Part shown: positions 25,789-33,564 of the stretch, piece by piece | Position numbering within the stretch: the stretch's first letter is position 1 | Layout: each line of letters begins with the position of its first letter | DNA from: Streptomyces triculaminicus | GTDB lineage: Bacteria; Actinomycetota; Actinomycetes; Streptomycetales; Streptomycetaceae | DNA length: 64,000 nt | NCBI RefSeq assembly: GCF_017349075.1 | Contig: NZ_JAFMOF010000005.1 | Location: 372,001 to 436,000, forward strand | Reading direction: 5' to 3' | The notes under the pieces: generated by a model | What the model was told of the DNA's origin: nothing | What the model saw: the letters and a program-made list of their open reading frames with translations, nothing else | Databases searched by the model: none | Program-made: the position numbers and the translations under genes

Positions 25789-27258
25789 ATGACCGACAAC
25801 TCCCCTACGGTGGTGAGCGTCACCGGCCTCGAGATCCGGCTGCCCGACGGGCCGGTGCTGCTCGCCGGGGCCCGCCTCACCCTCCGGCGCGGCCGGATCA
25901 CCGCCCTCACCGGCCCCTCCGGCTCCGGCAAGACCACGCTGCTGCGCGCCCTCGTCGGCGACCTGCCCGCCGGCGCCCACGTCGCGGCGGGACGGATCGA
26001 CGTCCTGGGCCACGACGTCCTCGCCCTCCCCCCGGACCGGCTGCGGCACCTGCGCCGCCACCGCGTCGCCTACGTCGGCCAGGACCCCGGCTCCGCCCTC
26101 GACCCCCGCATGCGCGTCCGCCGGCTCGTCGCGGAGACCGCCGCCGACCCGTCCCCTCGGGCCGTACGGAATCTGCTCGCCGAATGCCGCCTGCCCCTGG
26201 ACGACGGACTGATCGATCGCCGCCCGGGCGCCCTCTCCGGCGGCCAGCAGCGCAGGGTCGCCCTGGCCCGCGCCCTCGCCCGGCGCCCCGACGTCCTCCT
26301 GCTCGACGAACCCACCGCGGGGCTCGATACGGCCCTGCGCGACGAGATCGCCGGCCTCCTGCGGTCCCTGGCCACCACCCGCGACATGGCGGTCGTCCTC
26401 GCCTGCCACGACCCGGACCTGGTCGGCCGCTGCGCCGACGAGGTCGTGGAGCTCGCCCCGGCCCTGCGCCCGGCGCCCCGGCCGGCCGTGCCCACGGGCC
26501 GCCGAGGCCGCGCCGGGGCCGGCCCCGGTGACACGCCGGGGGCCGGGCTGGCCGCCCATGGCCTCGAGGTGACGTTCACCCGGCGCGGGCACGCGCACCG
26601 GGCGCTGGCCGGGGTCGACTTCGCGGCGGCTCCGGGTAGCGCCGCCGGTGTCGTCGGCCCGTCCGGTTCCGGCAAGACGACGCTGCTGCGCGTTCTCGCC
26701 GGGCTGCGGCGGCCGGACGCCGGCACCCTCACCCTCGACGGCAGGCCCCTGCCCGCCCTGGCCCGCGAGCGCGGCCGCGGCGGCGGGCGCCGCGTTCAAC
26801 TGGTCCCGCAGAACCCCCTCGGCACGCTCAACCCCGCCCGGACCGTCGGCGCCGCCCTCGCCCGGCCCCTCCGCCTGCACCGGACCACGGCGAAGGCGGA
26901 CGTCGCCGGGCGGGTCGCGGAACTCCTGGGCGACGTCGGCCTGCCCGTCGGCGTCGCCCGCCGCCGGCCCCACGAGCTCTCCGGCGGGCAGCGCCAACGC
27001 GTCTCCATCGCCCGCGCCCTGGCCTGCGCCCCCGACGTCCTGCTGTGCGACGAGGTGACCTCCGCGCTCGACCCCAGCACCGCCGCGGCCGTGCTGGACC
27101 TCCTCACCGGGCTGCGGGCCACCCGCCGGCTGACGCTCGTCCTGGTCAGCCACGAGCTCGACCTCGTCGCCGCCTACACCGACACCGTCCACATCCTGGC
27201 AGCGGGCCGCGTCACCGCGAGCGGGCCCACCGGCCGTCTGCTCCCGGCGCGCCGCTAG
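25789..27258 (+). CDS. Double ATP-binding protein of a peptide/nickel-type ABC importer (5' part of gene lost)
   Basis: The ATG at 25789 would give 489 residues with two complete ABC ATPases. The first has Walker A GPSGSGKTT, signature LSGGQQRR and Walker B VLLLDEPT. The second has Walker A GPSGSGKTT, signature LSGGQRQR and Walker B VLLCDEVT. Fused pairs like this stand for DppD/DppF or NikD/NikE. In the import context they take up peptides, nickel or metal-chelator complexes. Without an intact permease, and perhaps without its promoter, it is probably not functional here. A purine-rich GAAGGGA lies about 12 bases before the ATG. Confidence 0.85.
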   Translation: MTDNSPTVVSVTGLEIRLPDGPVLLAGARLTLRRGRITALTGPSGSGKTTLLRALVGDLPAGAHVAAGRIDVLGHDVLALPPDRLRHLRRHRVAYVGQDPGSALDPRMRVRRLVAETAADPSPRAVRNLLAECRLPLDDGLIDRRPGALSGGQQRRVALARALARRPDVLLLDEPTAGLDTALRDEIAGLLRSLATTRDMAVVLACHDPDLVGRCADEVVELAPALRPAPRPAVPTGRRGRAGAGPGDTPGAGLAAHGLEVTFTRRGHAHRALAGVDFAAAPGSAAGVVGPSGSGKTTLLRVLAGLRRPDAGTLTLDGRPLPALARERGRGGGRRVQLVPQNPLGTLNPARTVGAALARPLRLHRTTAKADVAGRVAELLGDVGLPVGVARRRPHELSGGQRQRVSIARALACAPDVLLCDEVTSALDPSTAAAVLDLLTGLRATRRLTLVLVSHELDLVAAYTDTVHILAAGRVTASGPTGRLLPARR

Positions 27259-27281
27259 GGCGCGCGCCCCCGGACAGCACG

Positions 27282-27313
27282 ACGCCCCGCCCGGTCGGAG
27301 CCGGTCGGGGCGT
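27282..27313 (+). terminator. Hairpin after ABC ATPase gene
   Basis: The arms ACGCCCCGCCCGG and CCGGTCGGGGCGT pair over 13 positions with one mismatch around a TCGGAG loop, 23 bases after the stop. It also lies 3' of the CAT-anticodon tRNA on the minus strand and may serve both. Confidence 0.65.
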
Positions 27314-27355
27314 GGAAACCGCAGGTCGCATCGTTTCTGCACCTGCAACGTGAAG

Positions 27356-27429
27356 TGGGGCGGGTGGGACTCGAACCCACGGCCGACGGATTATGAGTCC
27401 GCTGCTCTAACCGGCTGAGCTACCGCCCC
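27356..27429 (-). tRNA. tRNA with CAT anticodon (Ile2 or elongator Met)
   Basis: The minus strand folds as a full cloverleaf of 74 nt: acceptor GGGGCGG/CCGCCCC, D-arm GCTC...GAGC, anticodon stem GCGGA/TCCGT with loop CTCATAA, T-arm GTGGG/CCCAC with TTCGAGT loop. CCA is not encoded. CAT can be read as elongator Met or, after lysidine change of C34, as Ile2. It is not the initiator (no CGCGGGG start). The loop context GACTCATAATC resembles Ile2 of E. coli, but sequence alone does not settle it. Confidence 0.9.
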
Positions 27430-27606
27430 GTTCACGGCGCGTCGCGCACATCTGTGCGCGCCGTCTGCCGCAGCATAGCCGCTCATACGATCTGCTGCCC
27501 CGGAGGGGCCGTATCGTGTGATCGGTCTGACCATGAGGACTTCGATCACGGCGGTTCGGTTCCCTCCGGAATGAAAAAAGGACCCCGGAGGGGTCCTCTC
27601 TCACTG
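27430..27606. other. Spacer between tRNA-CAT and the tRNA-Asn pair
   Basis: No gene is visible in this 177-base spacer. It holds a GCGCACA/TGTGCGC inverted repeat near 27436-27460, an AT-richer patch that can hold the minus-strand promoter of the CAT tRNA, and the tRNA-Asn terminator at 27579-27597. Confidence 0.5.
27579..27597 (-). terminator. Intrinsic terminator of the tRNA-Asn pair
   Basis: Read on the minus strand, the arms AGGACCCC/GGGGTCCT close a 3-base loop and are followed by a run of six T. This is a textbook intrinsic terminator, unusual in this window for having a U-run. It begins 10 bases after the downstream tRNA-Asn. Confidence 0.9.
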
Positions 27607-27679
27607 CTCCCCCGACTGGACTCGAACCAGTAACCTGCCGATTAACAGTCGGCTGCTCTGCCAATTGAGCTACAGGGGA
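27607..27679 (-). tRNA. tRNA-Asn (GTT), copy 2
   Basis: The minus strand gives a 73-nt cloverleaf with acceptor TCCCCTG, D-loop AGCTCAATTGGCAGAGC, anticodon loop CTGTTAA (GTT, Asn) and T-loop TTCGAGT, ending in discriminator G. CCA is not encoded. It is identical to the copy at 27685-27757, from which it is separated by 5 bases, so both come from one precursor that ends at the terminator at 27579-27597. Confidence 0.97.
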
Positions 27680-27684
27680 CCGCG

Positions 27685-27757
27685 CTCCCCCGACTGGACT
27701 CGAACCAGTAACCTGCCGATTAACAGTCGGCTGCTCTGCCAATTGAGCTACAGGGGA
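27685..27757 (-). tRNA. tRNA-Asn (GTT), copy 1
   Basis: This is the promoter-proximal copy of the tandem pair, identical in sequence to copy 2. A TAATCT hexamer on the minus strand (27830-27825) is a candidate -10 about 67 bases upstream; no matching -35 at normal spacing is clear. Confidence 0.97.
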
Positions 27758-27981
27758 TTGTCGCGTTTGCCTCGAATGCACCTTTGACCGGTCTCCCGGG
27801 CGGCGTGCGCTCGCTGCGAGACATAGATTAGCGCAAGCAGGGGGGTGCTCCGCCAATCGGTATCCCCCTGCCCCGGGAGTGACCATCGGCCCGGCCGGGT
27901 AGGCGGCGGGCACAGCGGATCCGAGACGAACCCCCCGAAGGTCCCGGGAGAAGTCCCGGGGAAGCGGAAGGAAGGGGCGCC

Positions 27982-28269
27982 ATGCGCTACCGGCTGACGT
28001 TCATCACCGGCGTGGCTGTCGGCTACGTGCTCGGCGCGCGGGCCGGGCGCGAACGGTACGAGGCGCTGCGCAAGGGAGCGCAGCGGGTCGCGCAGAACCC
28101 CGCCGTGCGCAACACCGTGGAGACCGCCGCCGTGAACGGCCGGGCCATCGCGGGCAAGGCCGCCGGCCGGATCGGGGACCGGCTGCCGGGCTCGGTCGCC
28201 GGCCGGATCCGCTCCCTGCGCGAGCAGCGCGGCGCCGACGAGGACGACTGGGGCACGAGCAACACCTGA
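27982..28269 (+). CDS. YtxH-like small membrane-associated protein
   Basis: The 95-residue protein starts with a Gly-rich hydrophobic helix, FITGVAVGYVLGARAGRERYE, the hallmark of Streptomyces YtxH-like proteins, followed by a basic amphipathic region. It is probably a single-pass or peripheral membrane protein. GGAAGGGGCGCC precedes the ATG. Function is unknown; the family is common near stress genes, but nothing here shows a link. Confidence 0.82.
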   Translation: MRYRLTFITGVAVGYVLGARAGRERYEALRKGAQRVAQNPAVRNTVETAAVNGRAIAGKAAGRIGDRLPGSVAGRIRSLREQRGADEDDWGTSNT

Positions 28270-28311
28270 CCGGATGCCCCGATGAGGCCCGGGGTTTGGC
28301 ATCATCTCGGC

Positions 28312-29748
28312 ATGGGCATAGTCGCCGGGTTGGACAGTTCTTCGGAAAGCACGCGCATCGTCGTCTGTGACGCGGACACGGGCACCGTGCTCCGGCAGGG
28401 GTACGCGCCCCACCCCCCGTCGGTCCCGGAGGGCGATCCCCAGGCGTGGCTGATGTCGCTCGGCGACGCCGCCACGGGCGGGCTGCTGGAGGGCGTGCAG
28501 GCCATCGGCGTCTCCGCCCAGCAGCACGGACTCCTCACGCTCGACGCCGGCGGCGTGCTCGTGCGCCCCGCCCTGCTCGGCAACGACAAGCGCTGCCAGG
28601 CGGCGGCCACCGAGCTGGCCGACGCGCTGGGCGGCCGGGCCGCGTGGGCCGAGGCCGTCGGGGCGGTGCCGCAGGCGGCCCAGGCGGTGGCCAAGCTGCG
28701 CTGGCTGGCCCGTAACGAACCCGAGTCCGCCGCGCGCGTGGCGGCGGTGCTGCAGCCGCACGACTGGCTGGTCTGGCAGCTGCTGGGCCGCCCGCTGCGC
28801 CGTACGACGGACCGCGGCGACGCCTCCGGTACGGGCTTCTGGTCCGCGGCGACCGGCAGCTGGCGGCCGGACCTGGTGGAGCTGGCGCTGGGCCGCCAGG
28901 CGGCGCTGCCGGACGTGCTGGCCCCCGCCGAGCCGGCCGGTCACACCCCCGAGGGGCTGCTGATCTCGGCAGGCACGGGCGAGACGATGGCGGCGGCCTT
29001 CGGCCTGGGCGTGGGCCCGGGCGACGCGGTCGTCTCGCTGGGCGCCTCCGGCTCGGTCTTCGCCGTGCACCACTCCGCGCTGGCCGACTCCACCGGCACC
29101 ATCACCTCCTTCGCCGACGCGACCGGCATGCACCTGCCCGTGGTGCACACCCTCAACGCGGTGCGTGTGCTGCGCGGCACCGCCGAGCTGCTCGGCACGG
29201 ACCTGCACGGCCTGTCCGAGCTGGCCCTGCTGTCCTCGCCCGGTTCGTACGGCATGGTGCTGCTGCCCTACCTGGAGGGTGAGCGGACCCCGCACCTGCC
29301 GCAGGCGGCCGGCACGCTGACCGGTCTGCGCCGCGAGAGCATGAAGCGCGAACACCTGGCCCGGGCGGCCTTCGAGGGCATGCTGTGCGGGCTCACGGAC
29401 GCGCTGGACGTGCTGCGCGGGCGCGGCGTCGAGGTGCGCCGGGTCTTCCTGCTGGGCGCGGCGGCGGAGCTGCCGGCCGTGCAGGCGATCGCGCCGTCGC
29501 TGTTCGGCGTGCCGGTGGTCGCGCCGCAGCCGGCGGACTACGCGGCGCTGGGCGCGGCCCGGCAGGCCGCCTGGGCGCTGGGCGTCCAGCAGGGCGTGCT
29601 GTCCCCGCAGCAGCCTCCGCTGTGGCCCTCGGCCGCCAGCCAGGTCTTCGAGCCGACCGCCGACGACCTGCCGGTGGGGCAGGCGGTGCGGCAGCAGTAC
29701 GCGACCGTGCGCGAGCAGACCCACCCGGGGGCCTTCGACGCCGTCTGA
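28312..29748 (+). CDS. xylB: FGGY-family carbohydrate kinase, xylulokinase-like
   Basis: The 478-residue protein has the two actin-like domains of FGGY kinases. The N-terminal domain has GLDSSSESTRIVVCD and GVSAQQHGLLTLD (the MHG-like xylulokinase motif reads QQHG). The C-terminal part has GASGSVFAV and a late glycine-rich block FLLGAAAELPAVQ. Xylulokinase makes xylulose 5-phosphate; without xylose genes nearby the sugar is not certain. The ATG at 28312 is preceded by a CATCAT -10-like hexamer ending 6 nt upstream and no Shine-Dalgarno, so a leaderless mRNA is likely. Confidence 0.85.
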   Translation: MGIVAGLDSSSESTRIVVCDADTGTVLRQGYAPHPPSVPEGDPQAWLMSLGDAATGGLLEGVQAIGVSAQQHGLLTLDAGGVLVRPALLGNDKRCQAAATELADALGGRAAWAEAVGAVPQAAQAVAKLRWLARNEPESAARVAAVLQPHDWLVWQLLGRPLRRTTDRGDASGTGFWSAATGSWRPDLVELALGRQAALPDVLAPAEPAGHTPEGLLISAGTGETMAAAFGLGVGPGDAVVSLGASGSVFAVHHSALADSTGTITSFADATGMHLPVVHTLNAVRVLRGTAELLGTDLHGLSELALLSSPGSYGMVLLPYLEGERTPHLPQAAGTLTGLRRESMKREHLARAAFEGMLCGLTDALDVLRGRGVEVRRVFLLGAAAELPAVQAIAPSLFGVPVVAPQPADYAALGAARQAAWALGVQQGVLSPQQPPLWPSAASQVFEPTADDLPVGQAVRQQYATVREQTHPGAFDAV

Positions 29749-29765
29749 CGCGTGCCGGTCCGGGG

Positions 29766-29812
29766 ACGCGTCGGTCCGATACGCGTCAGTGCAGGTACGC
29801 GTCAGTCCAGGT
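29766..29812. repeat. Three tandem copies of a 15-16 bp unit
   Basis: The unit ACGCGTC(A/G)GT(C/G)C(A/C)G occurs at 29766, 29781 and 29797, the last two almost identical. It fills the short gap between the convergent xylB-like and hrdA genes and runs into the last codons of hrdA. Confidence 0.75.
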
Positions 29813-30905
29813 AGCCGCGCAGCTGGTCGGCGAAGGCGTGGTCGCGCAGCTTGTTGAGGGTCTTGGACTCGATCTGGCGGATGCGCTCGCGGGTGACCCC
29901 GAAGATCCGTCCGATCTCCTCCAGCGTCCGCGGCCGGCCGTCGGCCAGGCCGTAGCGCAGCTGGACGACCTTGCGTTCGCGCTCGCCGAGCGTGGAGAGC
30001 ACGGCCTCGAGGTGCTCGCGCAGCAGCAGGAAGGCGGCCGACTCCACGGGTGAGGTGGCGTCGCCGTCCTCGATGAGGTCGCCCAGCGCGACGTCGTCCT
30101 CCTCGCCCACGGGGGCGTGCAGCGACACCGGTTCCTGGGCCAGGCGCAGCACCTCGCTGACCCGTTCCCCGGAGAGGTCGAGCTGGGCGGCGACCTCCTC
30201 GGGGGTGGGTTCGTAGCCCCGCTCCTGCAGCATGCGCCGCTGCACCCGCACCACGCGGTTGATCAGCTCCACGACGTGCACGGGGACACGGATCGTGCGG
30301 GCCTGGTCGGCCAGCGCCCGGGACATGGCCTGGCGGATCCACCAGGTCGCGTAGGTGGAGAACTTGTAGCCCCGGGCGTAGTCGAACTTCTCGACGGCCC
30401 TGATCAGGCCCAGGTTGCCCTCCTGGACGAGGTCGAGCATGGTCAGGCCGCGGCCGATGTAGCGCTTGGCGACGGAGACGACGAGCCGCAGGTTGGCCTC
30501 GATCAGGCGGCGCTTGGCCATCCGGCCGAGCACGACCAGGCGGTCGAGGTCGAGGGCGAGCTGGGTGTCGAGGTCGGGAGTGGTGCTCAGCTTCTCCTCG
30601 GCGAACAGGCCCGCTTCGACGCGGCGGGCCAGCTCCACCTCCTCGGCGGCCGACAGCAGCGGGATGCGGCCGATCTCGCGGAGGTACTGGCGGAAGAGGT
30701 CGGAGGACGGCCCGCTGGTGTCGGCCCGCGCGGCCGGCTCCGGGGCGGGGCCGGGAGCGCTCTCCCGGTCGGGTCCGGGAGCGGGATCCGGGGCCGGCTC
30801 CTCCGCGAGGGCCAGGGTCTCGGACGCGGGCGGCTCGGCCTGCTGCGGCACGGTCGGTGCCGGATCGGCCTGGGCCTGAGGCAGGGTCGGGGTCCGGGTC
30901 TGCAC
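29802..30905 (-). CDS. hrdA: Primary-type RNA polymerase sigma factor (HrdA)
   Basis: The 367-residue protein is a group 1/2 sigma-70 factor. A Pro/Ala-rich N-terminal tail (about 65 residues) is followed by region 1.2 (DLFRQYLREIGRIPLLSAAEEVELARRVE), region 2 with the -10 recognition helix (GYKFSTYATWWIRQAMSRALADQ), region 3, and region 4 (TLEEIGRIFGVTRERIRQIESKTLNKLR). It lacks the long 1.1 region of HrdB, so it is a non-essential HrdA/HrdC/HrdD-type factor. The place next to dnaG matches hrdA of S. coelicolor; this synteny is the reason for the symbol. Confidence 0.88.
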   Translation of the reverse strand: MQTRTPTLPQAQADPAPTVPQQAEPPASETLALAEEPAPDPAPGPDRESAPGPAPEPAARADTSGPSSDLFRQYLREIGRIPLLSAAEEVELARRVEAGLFAEEKLSTTPDLDTQLALDLDRLVVLGRMAKRRLIEANLRLVVSVAKRYIGRGLTMLDLVQEGNLGLIRAVEKFDYARGYKFSTYATWWIRQAMSRALADQARTIRVPVHVVELINRVVRVQRRMLQERGYEPTPEEVAAQLDLSGERVSEVLRLAQEPVSLHAPVGEEDDVALGDLIEDGDATSPVESAAFLLLREHLEAVLSTLGERERKVVQLRYGLADGRPRTLEEIGRIFGVTRERIRQIESKTLNKLRDHAFADQLRGYLD

Positions 30906-31149
30906 GGGGGCGACCTCCAGGGTGATCGCTGCTGAGGCGGCAGAACATGCGGCGGAGCATTCGAAGCGCTACGCGGCCGGCCGCCTCCCGTGCCGGGGAT
31001 CCCGCGCACGGTCGCGGAGGGGTCCGGGTCCGGCCGGCCGGACCGCCGCGCTCCGAGGAAGCGGGCACCGCCCACCAGTGTGGGGCACGACGCGGGCCCG
31101 CCACGAGGGGCGTGCGGGCACTTTCTGAGCCCGGACGGTGACCGGGCGG

Positions 31150-33060
31150 TTACAGCGCGGCCGCGCCGCGGTCCTTCAGGGCACGGCCGTACTGCTCCAG
31201 CACCCACAGCTCGTTGGCCACGGCCGCCAGGTGGTCGGGGTCGGCCTGGCTGCCCAGGCGGACCATGCTCGCCTGGACGTCCTGCACGCGGCGTTCCACC
31301 GCCCGCAGCCGGACCTGGACCAGCTGCACCCCGGCGTAGGCCTCGTCCACGGTCTTGGCGCGGACCGCCTCGACGGCGAGCTCGGTGACCAGCGAGCGGA
31401 CGGTGTCGTCGGGGGCGGCGTCGCGGACCTTGGCGAGGTAGCCGGCGTCGGCCTGGGTGACGGCCTGGGTGACGCCGCCGGCCTGCTCGATGGCGCGGCG
31501 TACGAGCACGTAGGGCGCGGCGGTGAACTCGTCCTCGCCGTAGGCGTCGAAGGCGGGGGCGACCAGCGCGGGGTGCTGCAGGGCGAGCTTGAGCAGCTCG
31601 CGCTCGGTGAGCTGGGCGGGGCTGCGCAGGTTGAGCGCGGGGCCGGGCCGGGCCTGCGGGGCCGCCTGGGCGGTGGCGGGCGCCGTGCGCTGCGGGGAGC
31701 GCGCCTGGTCCGGCCGCTGGCCGCGCTCGCGGGCCCAGCGGGCCAGCTGCCCGACGCGGCGGACGACGAACTGGCTGTCGAGGATGCCGAGCATGCCGGC
31801 CAGCTGGACGGCGTACTCGTGCTGGATGGCGCTGTTCTTGATGTTCGCCACGATGGGCGCGGCGGCCTCGAGCGCCGCGGCACGGCCCTCGGCGGTGTCC
31901 AGGTTGTGCCGGGCGACGACCTGGCGGATGGCGAAGGCGAACAGCGGGGTGCGGGACTCCACCAGCGCGGCCACGGCGGCGTCGCCCTCGGCCAGGCGCA
32001 GGTCGCAGGGGTCCATGCCGCCGGGCGTGATGGCGATGGAGGTCTCGGCGGCGAACTTCTGGTCGTCCTCGAAGGCGCGCAGGGCGGCCTTCTGGCCGGC
32101 GGCGTCGCCGTCGAAGGTGAAGACGACCTCGGAGGCGGCGTTGTCCATCAGCAGCCGCCGCAGGATCTTGATGTGGTCGCCGGCGAAGGCGGTGCCGCAG
32201 GTGGCGATGGCGGTGGTGACGCCCGCGAGGTGGCAGGCCATGACGTCGGTGTAGCCCTCGACGACCACGGCCCGGTTGGACTTGGCGATGTCCTTCTTGG
32301 CGAGGTCGATGCCGTAGAGGACGTGCGACTTCTTGTAGATCGCCGTCTCGGGGGTGTTGAGGTACTTGGGGCCGTTGTCGTCGTCGCGCAGCTTGCGGGC
32401 GCCGAAGCCGATGACCTCGCCGGTGATGTCGCGGATGGGCCACATCAGGCGGCCGCGGAAGCGGTCGATGGGCTTGCCGCTGCGGCTGTCCTGGGCGAGG
32501 CCGGAGAGCAGCAGCTCCTTGTCGCTGAAGCCCTTGCCGCGCAGGAAGCGGGTGAGGTGGTCCCAGCCGGCGGGGCTGTAGCCGACGCCGAAGTGCTCGG
32601 CGGCGGCCTGGTCGAAGCCGCGGCCGGCCAGGAACTTCCGGCCGATCTCGGCCTCGGGGCTCGAGAGCTGGTCGGCGTAGAACCGCGCGGCGATCTTGTG
32701 GGCCTCGACCAGGCGGATGCGCTCGCCCTGCTGGCGGCCGGGGGTGTAGCCGCCCTCCTCGTAGCGCAGCGTGATGCCGGCCTGGGAGGCGAGGCGCTCG
32801 ATGGTCTCGGCGAAGGAGAGGTGGTCGATCTTCATGATGAAGTCGACGGTGTCCCCGCCCTCCTGGCAGCCGAAGCAGTAGAAGAGCCCCTTGGCGGGGC
32901 TGACCTGGAAGGACGGGGACTTCTCGTCGTGGAAGGGGCACAGGCCCTTGAGGTTGCCTCCGCCCGCGTTGCGCAGCTGGAGGTACTCGGACACGACGGC
33001 GTCGATCGGGACCGCGTCCCGGACCGCCTTCACGTCGTCATCGTTGATCCTGCCTGCCAC
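31150..33060 (-). CDS. dnaG: DNA primase
   Basis: The enzyme makes RNA primers for replication. The 636-residue protein has an N-terminal CHC2 zinc ribbon (Cys41, His44, Cys62, Cys65 in CPFHDEKSP and FYCFGC). A primase core follows with the TOPRIM motif VVVEGYTDVMA and the metal-binding FTFDGDAAGQ. The C-terminal 200 residues are the DnaB-binding domain after a Pro/Ala-rich linker. It forms part of a dgt-reductase-GNAT-dnaG run, the GNAT gene ending 9 bases before it. Length fits the family. Confidence 0.97.
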   Translation of the reverse strand: MAGRINDDDVKAVRDAVPIDAVVSEYLQLRNAGGGNLKGLCPFHDEKSPSFQVSPAKGLFYCFGCQEGGDTVDFIMKIDHLSFAETIERLASQAGITLRYEEGGYTPGRQQGERIRLVEAHKIAARFYADQLSSPEAEIGRKFLAGRGFDQAAAEHFGVGYSPAGWDHLTRFLRGKGFSDKELLLSGLAQDSRSGKPIDRFRGRLMWPIRDITGEVIGFGARKLRDDDNGPKYLNTPETAIYKKSHVLYGIDLAKKDIAKSNRAVVVEGYTDVMACHLAGVTTAIATCGTAFAGDHIKILRRLLMDNAASEVVFTFDGDAAGQKAALRAFEDDQKFAAETSIAITPGGMDPCDLRLAEGDAAVAALVESRTPLFAFAIRQVVARHNLDTAEGRAAALEAAAPIVANIKNSAIQHEYAVQLAGMLGILDSQFVVRRVGQLARWARERGQRPDQARSPQRTAPATAQAAPQARPGPALNLRSPAQLTERELLKLALQHPALVAPAFDAYGEDEFTAAPYVLVRRAIEQAGGVTQAVTQADAGYLAKVRDAAPDDTVRSLVTELAVEAVRAKTVDEAYAGVQLVQVRLRAVERRVQDVQASMVRLGSQADPDHLAAVANELWVLEQYGRALKDRGAAAL

Positions 33061-33069
33061 GCGTGAATT

Positions 33070-33564
33070 CTACGGTGACCCGGTGACACTCCCGTCCCCC
33101 GCGCCCTCCCCCGCGCTCGGGGCGAGCTTGATCGTGAACACGAAGTGCGGGCCCACGCCCTCCACCGTGAACTCCTCGCCCCGCGCCTCGAAGCCGTGCC
33201 GTTCGTAGAAGCCGCGGGCGCCGGTGCGGCCGTTGCACCACACCAGGCCGGCGCCCCGGGAGGCGGCCTCGGCCAGGCCCGCGCGCAGGACCGCTACGCC
33301 GTAGCCGAGGCCGCGCACGGCCGGGTCGCTGGCCATGCCGCGGAAGCGGTAGGCCGGCTCGCCCGTGCCGGGCAGCGGCTCGGGCAGGAACGTGACGCAG
33401 CCGCGCACGGCTCCCCGCTCGTCGTAGGCGGCGACGTGGAACGTGCCGGGGGCGGCGTCCTCGGGGAAGGCCGCCGCCCCGGCGGGCAGGCCGGGGCGCA
33501 GGACGGCGTGGCGCAGCGCGAAGACCTCCGCGACGGGCACCAGGGCGGTACGGATCGCGCTCAC
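33070..33564 (-). CDS. GNAT-family N-acetyltransferase
   Basis: The 164-residue protein has the GNAT fold: acceptor-side strand GTFHVAAYDERGAVRGCVTFLP, the acetyl-CoA pyrophosphate loop VRGLGYGVAVLRAGL and the late FYERHGFEARGEEFTV block. The GTG at 33564 overlaps the stop of the reductase gene (GTGA), so they are translationally coupled. Substrate is unknown. dnaG begins 9 bases after its end. Confidence 0.9.
   Translation of the reverse strand: MSAIRTALVPVAEVFALRHAVLRPGLPAGAAAFPEDAAPGTFHVAAYDERGAVRGCVTFLPEPLPGTGEPAYRFRGMASDPAVRGLGYGVAVLRAGLAEAASRGAGLVWCNGRTGARGFYERHGFEARGEEFTVEGVGPHFVFTIKLAPSAGEGAGDGSVTGSP

Noticed and set aside
27407..27913. A minus-strand open frame with a repeated VAQLAEQPTVNRQVTGSSPVGG-like peptide.
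   Set aside because: It is the translation of the two tandem tRNA-Asn genes, a well-known artefact, not a protein repeat.
27748..31104. A minus-strand frame of over 1100 codons spanning xylB, hrdA and the tRNA region.
   Set aside because: It crosses three well-supported genes in the wrong frame or strand and is a high-GC artefact.
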